Source: DATDPM01 sp963841995 (GTDB lineage Bacteria; Pseudomonadota; Alphaproteobacteria; DATDPM01). Taken from it: a DNA stretch of 64,000 nt. The DNA is taken from NCBI GenBank assembly GCA_963841995.1, contig CAWJEX010000012.1, positions 62,001-126,000 of the forward strand, in the 5' to 3' direction. The first letter of the stretch is position 1; every line of letters starts with the position of its first letter. The notes beneath the pieces are model-generated. The model made no database searches, was not told the DNA's origin, and saw nothing but the letters and a program-made list of their open reading frames with translations. Both the position numbers and the translations under genes were made by a program. Below are positions 47,659-57,931 of this stretch, in pieces.

Positions 47659-48837
47659 TTAGTTGTCTTCGTTCCGAATCTGCCAGCGGAACTCTTCGGC
47701 ATAGAGCGTCTGGGCGCCAGCGACCACGACGTTGTCGCCTGGTTTTATGCTGTCGGCGACGAACCAGCCGCCGGGTGCCGCGGTGCCGGTCGGTATTTGA
47801 CGACGCACGAAGTGTTCGGCGTCCGTCTTCACATAGGCCCAAGCCTGGCCAAGCGCCCAGATCACCGCCGATTGGGGGACGATGACGCCGGTCTCGGCGG
47901 ATTTCAACTCGCCGATCCACACATCGAGGCGCATGGCGGCGCGAAGATTGTCGGCGGCAGCCTTGAAATAATGCGTCTCGCCCTGCACCAGCGGATCGGT
48001 GGCGGGCGCGGGCGACAGATAAATCGCGGGCTTGGCGTTGGCCCGGTCGCCATTGCGGCCGATTTGAACGGTTTCGATCCCTGAGGGGAGACTTTGGCCC
48101 GGCGGCAGGGTGACGAGAATCAGCACGTCCTCGTGATTCAAGAGCTTCTCGAATTCCGGCGAATTGCCGTCAAGCGTCCAGCCGGTGACGACGGTGCCCC
48201 ATTGCTGGCGCGTTTCGTCATGAATCCCCTGCATCTCGGATTCGAATCGGCGCAGCTCAGCCTGATTGCGTTTCCACTCCGCTTCCGCCTGTTGGATATG
48301 CTTGGTGGCGATATCGCCTTCTTCCTTGTTAAGAGAGGACAGCCGGTCGTACTCGCTTTTTGCCGAGGCGAGTGTCGTGCGGGCCACGTCGGCTTCGGAT
48401 CGCGCCGCGGCATAGCGGGCGCGTTGGGCGAGCAGGGGTTGCAAATCGGCAACGAGGCCGAAGGCGGCGATTTCCGGGGAGAAGCTTACCGGTCTTAAGA
48501 CTTCGGTGCGGAGTCCGCCTCGCGCTTGAGTGCTGGCGTCGAGACGGAGAGTCGTCAACCCGCCCACGACTTCGACCCGGGCTTGGCTTTCATCGGCGCT
48601 GGAATCGTGGGAACGCAACGCGTCCTCGTGATCCGGGTTCGCATCGGCCGGAGTCTTGTCGGTCGAACCGGCTGCGGCGTCGTCAGCACCCTTATTTGCG
48701 GCAATCGGGGCCTTGTCCAATTCGTCGGCCGCCTTCTTGTGATTGGGGAGGAGGAAAATGGCTCCGAGGGCAATCAGGATCGCGCTGGCGGCGATCCACA
48801 GCGCGATGCGGGCAAGGGCGCTTTTGCGGCGCGTCAC
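47659..48837 (-). CDS. RND periplasmic adaptor (membrane fusion protein)
   Basis: 392 aa. N-terminal membrane anchor (RIALWIAASAILIALGAIFL), then an acidic low-complexity linker (about residues 30-80; ADANPDHEDALRSHDSSADE). A coiled-coil hairpin follows (AARSEADVARTTLASAKSEY, HIQQAEAEWKRNQAELRRFE), then beta-barrel domains ending LYAEEFRWQIRNEDN. This is the CzcB/CusB architecture. The His/Asp-rich linker might bind metal; that is inference. Confidence 0.9.
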   Translation of the reverse strand: MTRRKSALARIALWIAASAILIALGAIFLLPNHKKAADELDKAPIAANKGADDAAAGSTDKTPADANPDHEDALRSHDSSADESQARVEVVGGLTTLRLDASTQARGGLRTEVLRPVSFSPEIAAFGLVADLQPLLAQRARYAAARSEADVARTTLASAKSEYDRLSSLNKEEGDIATKHIQQAEAEWKRNQAELRRFESEMQGIHDETRQQWGTVVTGWTLDGNSPEFEKLLNHEDVLILVTLPPGQSLPSGIETVQIGRNGDRANAKPAIYLSPAPATDPLVQGETHYFKAAADNLRAAMRLDVWIGELKSAETGVIVPQSAVIWALGQAWAYVKTDAEHFVRRQIPTGTAAPGGWFVADSIKPGDNVVVAGAQTLYAEEFRWQIRNEDN

Positions 48838-48848
48838 GGCCGCGTTCC

Positions 48849-50274
48849 CTAAGTCGCGGGCGATGCAGTCATGTCATCCGGCGCGAGCACGGTCCCATCG
48901 AGGGGTTTTTGCACCGCGTCCTCGACCCCGCCCCAGGCTTGGAGCCCGTCGATCCGCGTCTGAAGCTCGGCGCGCCGGGCCGCCAGCAATTCGATTTCGG
49001 TTTCGACCAGGGTCAATCGATCGGATTCGCCAAAATTGATGAGTTTCTTCGTATCCTCGAGTCGCGCTTTCTGGGTCACGACGATGCTTTTGGCGGTGTC
49101 CCATGTCTTCAACGCCGTCTCGTAGCGAAGGCCGGCCGCACTGGATTGCGCCAGCACGTCGGAATTCAAGGGATTTGAATCGGGCGGCTTCGAGCTTGCG
49201 GTTGGCTTCCGCCTCGCCGATCGGACCCTCGTTGTTGTTGAACAGGGGAAGCAGGATCGCGCCGCCCAGGCTCTTGATCCAATCCCCCTGGTCCCACAGA
49301 AATCCGGGGGAGAGATCGATATCGGGATATTGCCGGGCGATTTCCTCGCGCAGCGTTGCCTCGCTGGCCGCATAGCGGTCGAGACCTTGCCGCAAATCCA
49401 ACCGGTTCTGCAGCGCCGCATGTTGCACTTCCGGTTCGGGAAGAGCGGGGAAGGGAGATTCCGTCAACTTGCCGAAGGAGAGCTGGAGTTTTTCCGTTTC
49501 CTCAAAGGGCAGGCCAAGAGCCGCTGCGAGCGCCGCGCGAGCGGCGCGGATATTGCCATCGGCGCTATCGGCGGCAAGGCGCGTTTCCTGCAATCGCAGC
49601 CGCGCCAAGGTGACTTCGGAGGGGCTGACTTCGCCGGCTTTCTGACGCCGCTCAAGAAGATCGACTTCTTGCTTGCGCAGGTCGAGCTCCTGTTGGGCCA
49701 GCTTCGCGGTTTCATCGGCTGCAAAGGCATCGACGAAACGCTGGCGCAGCCGGCTTCGCACTTTCCACGCGGTTTCGCCGAGCGAAAGGCGGGCTTCGTC
49801 ATTGAGCGATTGGGCGCGGGCGATTCTGGCCTCGCGCTTGCCGCCGGTTTCGATCGGAAAATCGAGTCCCAGCCCGACGCTCCACGGCGTATCGACGGCC
49901 CCGTGGCTCGCAGCGCTATGGTGTTCGAGGAGGGGGTTGGCTCTCGGGTTTGGCCGCTGGCCGGCGGTGATCTCGGCCGCGCGCTGGACCGCCAAATTGG
50001 CGCGCGCGACGTCCATCTCGGGGTTGAAATACACGGCCATCAAGGTCAGGGCCTCAAGATCCCATTGCGTCAGCGGCCATTCGGAAACCGCATAGTTGTG
50101 GCGCTCCATGAAGCTGCGAAGACCGGTATCATCGCTGCGGCGCGAGCCTAGCGCCTCGGCCACTCGCGCCGGTTCAATCGGCTCCGGCCGGTAGCCCTGA
50201 AGGGTGCAGCCCAGCGCCGGCAGCACCATGAGAGCGGCAGCCATCCCCCGAATCGTCGCCGTGCGTGCTGTCAC
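48849..50274 (-). CDS. Outer-membrane efflux protein (TolC/CzcC family; interrupted by a +1 frameshift)
   Basis: About 474 aa when repaired. N-terminal signal with lipobox-like MVLPALGC. TolC-type helical repeats: LTQWDLEALTLMAVYFNPEM, DVARANLAVQRAAEITAGQR, GLDFPIETGGKREARIARA, and a second set LRQGLDRYAASEATLREEIA. The C-terminal repeat is in another frame from about 49160-49180; removing one base joins EAARFKSL to NSDVLAQSSAAGLRYETAL. It is the outer-membrane channel of the RND pump, first gene of the cluster, 11 bp before the adaptor. Confidence 0.87.
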
Positions 50275-50542
50275 GGTTTCTCGCCACCATCGCCGCGTTC
50301 CCGGATTTTCGGCCGGGCCCGGCCTCGTCCCCCGAATACGAAATAAAGCCCGGAAATCGCTGCGTTTCCGCCCAGCTCCGGGCGGTTACAATAGAAGTCA
50401 CAACGGCAATCTTTCCACCCCTTTCCAAGTCAATCCGCCGCTCCGATCGGGGCAATTTCCCGGCCGGGTCAGGCGGTTATTGACCTTTTCGCTCATCTCC
50501 ATCAGGATTCCCCCTTGCCAACTCAAACGAGGATAGAGGCGC

Positions 50543-51325
50543 ATGACGGATCGCAAGGTCATCGGTATCGGTTCGGCGGAATCCCGCAAGGGCCAGAGCG
50601 AAGGGCACGACAACATCTTCGCGGATGAAAAGCCGATCATCGAGGATTTCAAATTCGGCAAGGAAACGGCCTCCGTCTTCGACGATATGGTGGACCGTTC
50701 GGTCCCCTTCTACCGCGAGATTCAGCGAATGAGCGGCGAGATCGCCGCCGATTTCGGCGTTCCCGGAACCAACCTCTATGACCTCGGCTGCGCCACCGGA
50801 ACCACGATGCTGATATTCGACGATTTGGTCGATCCGGGGGTGCGTTTCGTCGGGGTCGACAATTCGGACGATATGCTGACCAAAACGCGCCAGAAGCTCG
50901 AAGCCCAAAAGATGGTGCGCGCCTTCGATCTCGTGAATGCCGACCTCAACCACGGTCCGCTCATCGAAAACGCATCGGTGGCGGTGATGATCCTCACCCT
51001 TCAATTCGTGCGGCCGATGCACCGCGAACGGGTGATCCGCAAGATCTACGAACAGCTGAACGATTCCGGCTGTCTGATCCTGGTCGAAAAAATCACGCTG
51101 GAGGATTCGCTGCTCAATCGCTTGTTCATCAAACATTATTACGAGATGAAGCGGCGCAACGGCTATACCAGCACGGAAATTACGCTGAAGCGCGAGGCGC
51201 TGGAAAACGTCCTCATCCCGTACCGTTACGAAGAAAATCGCGACATGCTGTTGCAGACCGGCTTTCGAAGCGTCGAGGAATTCTTCCGTTGGTATAATTT
51301 CTGCGGCGTCGTCGCCGTCAAATAA
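50543..51325 (+). CDS. cmoA: Carboxy-S-adenosyl-L-methionine synthase (CmoA-like)
   Basis: 260 aa. The SAM-binding motif NLYDLGCATGTTMLIFDDLV, the DFKFGKETASVFDDMVDRSV segment (CmoA DFxFDxxVAxVFxDMIxRS) and SVAVMILTLQFV plus EKITLEDSLLNRLF match CmoA. CmoA turns SAM and prephenate into carboxy-SAM, used in E. coli by CmoB to make the tRNA wobble base cmo5U. No cmoB is visible here; instead a membrane methyltransferase gene follows after 6 bp. Confidence 0.85.
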   Translation: MTDRKVIGIGSAESRKGQSEGHDNIFADEKPIIEDFKFGKETASVFDDMVDRSVPFYREIQRMSGEIAADFGVPGTNLYDLGCATGTTMLIFDDLVDPGVRFVGVDNSDDMLTKTRQKLEAQKMVRAFDLVNADLNHGPLIENASVAVMILTLQFVRPMHRERVIRKIYEQLNDSGCLILVEKITLEDSLLNRLFIKHYYEMKRRNGYTSTEITLKREALENVLIPYRYEENRDMLLQTGFRSVEEFFRWYNFCGVVAVK

Positions 51326-51331
51326 TCGACC

Positions 51332-52093
51332 ATGGCCGAAAGCCCCGCGTCCGCCCTGGACCAGTCTTTGCTGGTCCGGACCGGAAATTTCCTGTTCCGT
51401 TACCGGAACTACGCATTTCCGATCCTGCTGATTCCGCTCGTCGTCTTCTTTCCGACGCAGAACGCGGAAGGGGCTGCGGCGCCCGGCGGCAGCCTCGATT
51501 GGCTGGCGCTGTTCTTCGGGGTGCTCGGCGAAGGGTTGCGGGGAGCGGTCGTCGGACTGGCATATATTAAGCGCGGTGGGGTCGATAAGAAAGTCTACGC
51601 CGAGCGGCTGGTGACCGAGGGAGTGTTCTCGCACTGCCGCAATCCGCTCTATGTCGGAAATTTCCTGTTGCTGCTGGCTCTGCTGGCGATCGTGAACAAT
51701 GTCTACGTCTATGTCATTGGCGGGGCATTTTTCATCTTCGCCTATATCGCCATCGTCGCCGCCGAAGAGAATTACTTGCGCACCAAATTCGGCGCGGAAT
51801 ATGACGAATACTGCCGCCGGGTGAATTGCTGGATTCCGGATTTCCGCGGGCTGCGGGCGACGCTGCAGAGCATGACCTTCAATTGGCGGCGGGTCGTCAT
51901 CAAGGAATACAGCAGCGTCTATTCCTGGATCGTCGTCGCCTTTCTGCTGGAGACGATAAAGGCATGCCGCACGCCTGGCATGGAATTGGCGGATTTTGTG
52001 AGGCTGGGCGTCGTCTTTGCGGTCATAACCGTGATCTTTGCCGCGATCTACGTCTTGAAGAAATCGCGCCGGCTGGTCGACCGCCCGGTCTAG
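51332..52093 (+). CDS. ICMT/PEMT-like integral-membrane methyltransferase
   Basis: 253 aa, several membrane helices. The SAM-binding C-terminal motif typical of the isoprenylcysteine carboxyl methyltransferase family is present: VTEGVFSHCRNPLYVGNFLL, AEENYLRTKFGAEYDEYCRR and a following W-I-P. The C-terminal extension (to 253 aa) is longer than in simple ICMTs and ends with two more helices. It starts 6 bp after cmoA, so the pair is almost certainly co-translated. Substrate is unknown. Confidence 0.85.
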   Translation: MAESPASALDQSLLVRTGNFLFRYRNYAFPILLIPLVVFFPTQNAEGAAAPGGSLDWLALFFGVLGEGLRGAVVGLAYIKRGGVDKKVYAERLVTEGVFSHCRNPLYVGNFLLLLALLAIVNNVYVYVIGGAFFIFAYIAIVAAEENYLRTKFGAEYDEYCRRVNCWIPDFRGLRATLQSMTFNWRRVVIKEYSSVYSWIVVAFLLETIKACRTPGMELADFVRLGVVFAVITVIFAAIYVLKKSRRLVDRPV

Positions 52094-52099
52094 GCCCTG

Positions 52100-52948
52100 T
52101 TAAATCGGCTCGAGAAAATCCTCGATCGCCTTCCAAACTGCAGGCTCCGTCAGCGACGGAGCGTGGCCGATTCCGGGCACCGTCACCTGAATGAGATCGG
52201 GTTTTTCCGCCTTCATCCGGCGGAAAGTCGCTTCGCTCAGGACATCGGATGCCTCGCCGCGAACGGCGAGCATGGGTATTTTCGCGAGCGCCCGGTAAAG
52301 CTTCCATAAATCGACCGGCATATCGAACGGTTCAAGCAGCGGCTTTACGATGGCCGGATCCCAGTCGGCGATGAGCATTCCGTCCTTGCGGTCGCGATAA
52401 GTGCCGCGCGCAAAATCGATCCATCCCTCGTCGTCGGCGATCGAGAGTTTCGGGTAATTCTGACGGAGATAGTGCGCCGCCTGCTCGAAGCTCGGCTGGG
52501 GTGGAAGACTGCGGATCTGAACGAGGATTCGCTGGAAGCCGCTGGTGTGAACCTCCGGGCCGACGTCATTCAGGACAACCGCACGAAGCGCGCTGGGCAC
52601 GGTGAGCGCCAAACCGACAGCAAGAAGCCCGCCCAGCGATGTGCCGATGGCGACAAACTCGTGAATGTTGAGGGCGACCAGGAGATGCCGCAAATCGTCG
52701 AGATAAATTCGCGGCTCGTAGTGGCGCCAATGAGGATCGTAATCCGAACGTCCGCGCCCGCGATAATCGGGGCAGATGACGCGCCGCGTCTTTGACAATC
52801 GCAGGGCGAGGCTATGAAAATCACGGGAATTGCGTGTCAAACCGGGAAGGCAGAGCACAGCCGCGCCGCCGTCGAGGGCGCCGTAGTCGCGGTAGTACAG
52901 CCGCAGCCCGTCAAAAGAAGTGAGTGTGCGCTCGCGGAACGAAGTCAA
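52100..52948 (-). CDS. Alpha/beta-hydrolase
   Basis: 282 aa from TTG 52948, which overlaps the slt stop (TTGA); no better start is visible, so the N-terminus is uncertain. The fold is clear: VLCLPGLTRNSRDFHSLAL, the nucleophile elbow FVAIGTSLGGLLAVGLAL (GxSxG, Ser), Asp in LAVRGEASDVLSEATFR and His in IQVTVPGIGHAPSLTEPA. It belongs to the epoxide-hydrolase/haloperoxidase-like group, but the substrate is unknown. Convergent with the ICMT-like gene. Confidence 0.85.
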   Translation of the reverse strand: MTSFRERTLTSFDGLRLYYRDYGALDGGAAVLCLPGLTRNSRDFHSLALRLSKTRRVICPDYRGRGRSDYDPHWRHYEPRIYLDDLRHLLVALNIHEFVAIGTSLGGLLAVGLALTVPSALRAVVLNDVGPEVHTSGFQRILVQIRSLPPQPSFEQAAHYLRQNYPKLSIADDEGWIDFARGTYRDRKDGMLIADWDPAIVKPLLEPFDMPVDLWKLYRALAKIPMLAVRGEASDVLSEATFRRMKAEKPDLIQVTVPGIGHAPSLTEPAVWKAIEDFLEPI

Positions 52949-54931
52949 TTTTTCTCGGAAATGTGCAGGTCGTCTTCGATCGACTGAGCGACCGTCGTCT
53001 TGCCCAGGCGGGCGCGGTAGACCTGGAGGTTTTCGAGGACGCGTTGCACATAGTCGCGGGTCTCGGTGAACGGGATCATTTCGACCCAATCGACAGGATC
53101 GACGTCACGGGTGCGTGGATCGCCATTATCCTTCATCCAACCGCGGAGCCGCGCGGGACCGGCATTGTAAGCGGTCAGCGCCAGAAGATAGGAGCCGTCG
53201 TATTGATGAAGGAGCCCGCCCAGATAGGCGGTGCCGAGCTTCAAATTGTATTCCGGATCCGAGTGAAGCTTCTTGTGGGAAAAATTGATTCCCAGCGCCA
53301 GCGCCATTTGCTTGGCGGTCGCCGGCATCAGCTGCATCAATCCGCGGGCACCCGAGCTGCTTTGCGCCAAAGTGTCGAACGCGCTTTCCTGGCGCATCAC
53401 CGCAAGAACCAGAGAGGGTTCGGGATCGTCGCCGGCGACCTGATGGGGGATCGGATATCCGGAATTGATGAGTATCACGCCATTGCGTAAGGCCTTCTTG
53501 GCGACCGTCACCGCGACGTCCGGCCGGCCGGCATCGGTCGCCAGCTGGGCGGCGAGGGCGGTTTCGCCCGGCGATTGCGCGACCTCGAGCAATTTCAGGA
53601 CGAAGGGCCGCACCCGCTCTTCTTCGCCGATTTGAGCCAGCTGCCGGACGACGACCGTCAATTCGCGCTTTTCGAAACGAGTTCTTGTCGTCCGGCGTGG
53701 CCACCGGATCGGCGGGAAGCTCGACGGGTTTGCCCGCATGCAGCCGGTGCGCGGCGAGCTCACCGTGATAGGTCGTGATGTGCTCGGCGGCGCGGCCATA
53801 CCATTCTTCGGCCAGACCCGGCTTGTTTTTGATCAGTTCGGCGGCGCGGCCGGCCCAATAGGCGCCGCGAGCCTGGCTGATCGGATAGCGGGCAGCCTCA
53901 TAAGCACGCTTGAAATGATCGAATGCAGTTTGCGGCTCCTGCAGGAATCGCAAGGCAATCCAGCCGGAGAGCCATTCCGCTTCGGCGAGTGCCGGACCCT
54001 CGGTCAGTCCATGCCTGCTCGCCAGCCGGTAGGCGACGGAAATATCGCCTTGCGCGAACATGCGCCGGGCGATGATTCCCCGTTCCACCCACCACAAGTC
54101 CGGCCGCACCAGATTGGCCGGCGGATGTTCGAGAATTTGCAGCGCCGCATCGTTCATCTCCTTGCGGCGGCGCCAGTGCAGGCGGTCGAATTGAAGTCCT
54201 GGATCGTTTTGCAGTTCCGGCGGAACGCGGCGCATCGCCCAATCGACGGCGCCTTCCATTTCCCGCAGCCGCCGCCGCGCCTCGGCTAAGGCCTGATGGC
54301 CCTTATCGACGTGGCCGAGCATGCGATGTGCTGCGTCGTATCGTTCGTCCCAAAGCAACCGGTCGAGCCTGGCGATGTGATCTTCAGGGCGGAGAATCTT
54401 TTTGTGCCGGGCCAGAAAAGTCCGTTCTTCGCTCAGCGCAAAATTTCCTTCAACCCAGGCCCGGCGCAGCATCTCCTGCCCCTTGGCTTCATTACCGGTG
54501 CGATCCAGCGCTTCGCCGAGCCGCACCATGCCGTGGGCGGTGACGGGTTCCTGCTTGGCGAACCAGTTCAGGATGTCGGGATCCGGCGTCGATTCGTTCA
54601 TCGATTCTTCGAGGTATTGACGGAAGACGTCGCCGGTCGGCCAATCCGGATTTTGGGCGATGAAAGCGGCGCGCTCGCCGAAACTGACGCCGGAATCGGG
54701 TTGCACCATTTGGAGCCAGGAAACGGCTTTGGCGAGAAGAGGGTCGTGGGCACGGCTGGCCAGTCCCCGCGCATAGCTCCACTTTCCGTCATCGGCGGCG
54801 GCGTAAGAGTCGCGGTAAATCCGTTCGTCGCCGGCGGAAAGGGCGGCGGCCGATGCCGGAAGGGCGCCCAAGAACGCTCCGAATATCAGGACTCCCGCCG
54901 CACATAGGCGGGCGCGCCAGTTTTGGTTCAT
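52945..54931 (-). CDS. slt: Soluble lytic murein transglycosylase (interrupted by a +1 frameshift)
   Basis: About 661 aa when repaired. Signal peptide MNQNWRARLCAAGVLIFGAF with cleavage near ASA. A long helical superhelix (U domain) is followed by the SLT catalytic domain: catalytic Glu in LVLAVMRQESAFDTLAQSSS, then GARGLMQLMPATAKQMALAL, GTAYLGGLLHQYDGSYLLAL and AYNAGPARL. It cleaves peptidoglycan glycan strands with 1,6-anhydro products in the periplasm. The break at 53675-53677 is repaired by removing one T (NSFEKRELTV). Confidence 0.9.
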
Positions 54932-55100
54932 CCGCACTCGGTCCCCCGAAAGCGGCTCATGGTGCCGCCGTATTGTTAACGCATTGTAAGCGGCGCCGGG
55001 AAACGGCACCAGATCGTGAAGAACCGCAGGAAACAGCGGTCCTTGCCGGGTCCGGCGGAGGCCGCTATGTTCGCGCCCGCATCTGGCAGCGGAGCAAACG

Positions 55101-55976
55101 ATGTTCAAAGGCTCGATCACCGCTCTTATCACCCCCTTTCGCGGCGGAAAGGTGGATGAAACGGCGTTCGCCTCGCTGATCGATCGGCAAATCGGGCAAG
55201 GCACCAATGGTCTCGTGCCTTGCGGGACCACCGGCGAGTCGCCAACTCTATCCCATGAAGAGCACATGCGGGTGGTCGAACTCTGTATCGAGTTGGCCAG
55301 GGGCCGTGTGCCGGTCATCGCCGGAACCGGATCGAACTCGACGGATGAGGCGATCATGCTCACCCGCCATGCCAAAGAGGCCGGCGCCAGCGCCGCTTTG
55401 GTCGTCACTCCCTATTACAACAAACCGACCCAGGAAGGGCTGTTCCGCCATTTCAAAGCGATCCACGACGCCGTGGATCTGCCGGTCCTGATTTACAACA
55501 TCCCCGGGCGCAGCGTCGTCGACATGACGGTTGCGACCATGGCGCGCCTGGCGGAGCTCAAGAACATCGTCGGCGTCAAGGACGCGACCAGCGATCTGGT
55601 CCGCCCGCTGCGGACCAGGCTGGCGATCAAGAAGGAATTCTGTCAGCTGTCGGGCGAAGACGCGACGGTCGTTCCGTTTCTGGCTCAAGGCGGGGTCGGC
55701 TGTATTTCGGTCACCGCGAATATCGCGCCGAAGCATTGCGCCGATCTGCACAAGGCCTGGGCCAAGGGTGACATGAAAACGATGCACGCGCTGAACGACA
55801 AATTGCTGCCGGTTCATGACGCCATGTTCATCGAAACCAATCCTGCGCCGGTCAAATATGCGGCGAGCTTGCTCGGGCTTTGCACCGGCGAATTGCGCCT
55901 GCCGCTTGTCGAAGTTTCCGAGACGAGCAAAGCGAAAATCAAGGCGGCGATGACCGAGGCCGGCTTGCTACCTTAG
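55101..55976 (+). CDS. dapA: 4-Hydroxy-tetrahydrodipicolinate synthase
   Basis: 291 aa with all DapA landmarks: FKGSITALITPF start, GTTGESPTL, VTPYYNKPTQEGLFRHF, LIYNIPGRSVVDM with Tyr133 equivalent, and Schiff-base Lys in GVKDATSDLVRP. It condenses pyruvate and aspartate semialdehyde in the lysine/diaminopimelate pathway. Divergent from slt, 169 bp apart; smpB follows 11 bp downstream. It is the reference for judging the altered paralogue at 36141-37058. Confidence 0.97.
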   Translation: MFKGSITALITPFRGGKVDETAFASLIDRQIGQGTNGLVPCGTTGESPTLSHEEHMRVVELCIELARGRVPVIAGTGSNSTDEAIMLTRHAKEAGASAALVVTPYYNKPTQEGLFRHFKAIHDAVDLPVLIYNIPGRSVVDMTVATMARLAELKNIVGVKDATSDLVRPLRTRLAIKKEFCQLSGEDATVVPFLAQGGVGCISVTANIAPKHCADLHKAWAKGDMKTMHALNDKLLPVHDAMFIETNPAPVKYAASLLGLCTGELRLPLVEVSETSKAKIKAAMTEAGLLP

Positions 55977-55987
55977 CGGCCGCCGCC

Positions 55988-56458
55988 ATGGCCCGCGCAG
56001 CAACGGAAAGCCGGCGCCTCATCGCCCAGAACCGCAAGGCGCGGCACAATTATCTGATCGAAAAAACGATCGAGGCCGGAATCATGCTGACCGGCACCGA
56101 GGTCAAGTCGCTGCGTCTCGGCCGGGCCAGCATCAATGAAAGCTATGCCGCCGAGCAAGCCGGCGGGATTTATCTTCTGAATTCGCACATCCCGGAATAT
56201 CCGCCGGCCGGAAAATTCAATCATCCGCCGGTCCGCCCGCGCAAACTTCTGCTCCATAAAAAAGAGATGCAGGCGTTGATCGGCGCGATCACCCGGGAAG
56301 GCTATACGCTCGTACCGTTGTCGATTTATTTCAACCCGAAGGGGCGTGCCAAGGTTGAGCTTGGCGTGGCGCGCGGCAAGAAGAAGCACGACAAGCGCTT
56401 GGCGGAAAAAGAACGGGATTGGCAACGGGAGAAGGCGCGGGTGCTCCGGGCGCGCTAA
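55988..56458 (+). CDS. smpB: SsrA-binding protein SmpB
   Basis: 156 aa, canonical. RLIAQNRKARHNYLIEKTIE, AGIMLTGTEVKSLRLGRAS, YPPAGKFNHPPVRPRKLLLH and a basic C-terminal tail (KHDKRLAEKERDWQREKARV) match SmpB. The start at 55988 was chosen because the dapA stop lies just before. SmpB escorts tmRNA to stalled ribosomes. The dapA-smpB order is common in alphaproteobacteria. Its 3' end overlaps the convergent UDG gene by 4 bp. Confidence 0.96.
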   Translation: MARAATESRRLIAQNRKARHNYLIEKTIEAGIMLTGTEVKSLRLGRASINESYAAEQAGGIYLLNSHIPEYPPAGKFNHPPVRPRKLLLHKKEMQALIGAITREGYTLVPLSIYFNPKGRAKVELGVARGKKKHDKRLAEKERDWQREKARVLRAR

Positions 56459-57117
56459 CGAGTATCCAGCCGCCGGCGCACCGCCGCCATCACGCCATCG
56501 AACATTTTTGCCGTGAGTCGGCGCGTATTCAGATTGTAGCGCGAACAGTGATAGCTGTCGGTCAGCACCGGCAATCCGTTTCCCATTTCGTGTAAGGCGC
56601 CATGCCGAAAAGGTTTTGCGCTTTTGCGCAATCCCAATGCGACCAGCGTCTGTTCATGGGCAATCCGGCCCAGAGCGAGAACGATTTCAAGATCGGGCAA
56701 CGATTTGATTTCGGCTTCGAGAAAGCCACAGCAGGTGGCGGCTTCGGCCGGCGTGGGTTTGTTGGCCGGCGGCACGCAGCGCACCGCATTGGTGATACGG
56801 CAGCCCAAGAGCCGGAAGTCATCATCGGCCCGCGCCGCGTATTTCCCAGCGGCGAAACCGTGCCTGAGAAGCGCGGGATAAAGTATTTCTCCCGCGTAAT
56901 CCCCCGTGAAAGGACGGCCGGTGCGATTGGCGCCTTTGAGCCCCGGCGCCAATCCGACGATCAATAACCGTACCGGCCCCGAAGTTTTGACGGGAACGAA
57001 GGACGGCACCGGCGCGTTGTACCAATCGGGATGAGCCTTCCGGTTCTTTTCACGGAAGGCAACAAGTCGCGGGCACCGCGCGCAATTGCGGCCCGGTTCT
57101 TGGAGCTTTGCGGCCAA
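56455..57117 (-). CDS. Type-5 (UdgB) uracil-DNA glycosylase
   Basis: 220 aa. Motif A/1 LIVGLAPGLKGANRTGRPFT with GDYAGEI is the family-5 pattern. An N-terminal CARCPRL and later C in LGCRITNAVRCVPP provide Cys ligands of a [4Fe-4S] cluster; TDSYHCSRYNLNTRRLT is the C-terminal active-site strand. It removes uracil and related deaminated bases from DNA. Start ATG 57117. Confidence 0.92.
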   Translation of the reverse strand: MAAKLQEPGRNCARCPRLVAFREKNRKAHPDWYNAPVPSFVPVKTSGPVRLLIVGLAPGLKGANRTGRPFTGDYAGEILYPALLRHGFAAGKYAARADDDFRLLGCRITNAVRCVPPANKPTPAEAATCCGFLEAEIKSLPDLEIVLALGRIAHEQTLVALGLRKSAKPFRHGALHEMGNGLPVLTDSYHCSRYNLNTRRLTAKMFDGVMAAVRRRLDTR

Positions 57118-57123
57118 GGCCCG

Positions 57124-57690
57124 TCAGCCGCCTTGTGCAAGCTTGTCCGGCTCGCGATCCGGCAGATTGCGGGCAATGGTCGCCGCCAGATCGGAGAGCT
57201 CGATGAAGTTATCGGCTTGGCGGCGCAATTCATCGGCGGCCATCGGCGGCGAGGATCGCACGGTGCTGGCGACCGTTACCCGAACGCCTTTCCGCTGCAC
57301 GGCTTCGACCAGGCGGCGAAAATCGCCGTCGCCGGAAAACAACACGATGTGGTCGACCGATTCGGCCATCTCCATCATGTCGATGGCGATTTCAATGTCC
57401 ATGTTGCCTTTGATCTTGCGCCGGCCTGCGGCATCGGTGAATTCCTTGGCCGGTTTGGTGACCATGGTATAGCCGTTGTAGTCGAGCCAATCGACCAGCG
57501 GCCGGATGGGGGAGTACTCCTGATCGTCAATGAGGGCGGTGTAGTAAAAGGCGCGAATTAACCGGCCTTGTCCCGCGAAATGCTCGAGCAGCCGCTTGTA
57601 ATCGATGTCGAAACCGAGGGTCTTGGCCGCGGCGTAAAGATTGGCGCCATCAACGAATAAGGCGATGCGTTCTTCCGGGTAGAAAATCAT
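57124..57690 (-). CDS. NYN domain protein (LabA/DUF88-type)
   Basis: 188 aa. The start at 57690 (MIFYPEERIALFVDGANLYA) gives the family N-terminus; 24 upstream in-frame residues are unlike it. PIN-like acidic cluster: FVDGANLYA, MDIEIAIDMMEMAESVDHIV, LFSGDGDFRRLVEAVQRKG. NYN domains are predicted Mg-dependent RNases with a PIN-like fold. It lies 6 bp upstream of the UDG gene in the same direction; the pair may be one operon. Confidence 0.9.
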   Translation of the reverse strand: MIFYPEERIALFVDGANLYAAAKTLGFDIDYKRLLEHFAGQGRLIRAFYYTALIDDQEYSPIRPLVDWLDYNGYTMVTKPAKEFTDAAGRRKIKGNMDIEIAIDMMEMAESVDHIVLFSGDGDFRRLVEAVQRKGVRVTVASTVRSSPPMAADELRRQADNFIELSDLAATIARNLPDREPDKLAQGG

Positions 57691-57931
57691 CGGGCAATGT
57701 CCTAAAAAATAAATCACACAAAATGAATGGCTTGGACCAATTTCCAATGGCGCAATTTCCAACGGCGATGACCAAATAAGGCAATCGCAATCTTAGCCAT
57801 CGACGCGAAGTCTCATTCATAGTTGGGCGGGCATTCGGAGGGCCGCAAGTGCCGCAGCCGACAAAGCAGTCTCAATAAAGTTCAGCAAATAGGGCCGAAA
57901 AATGCGGCCACGCAATTTAGGGAAATAAACG

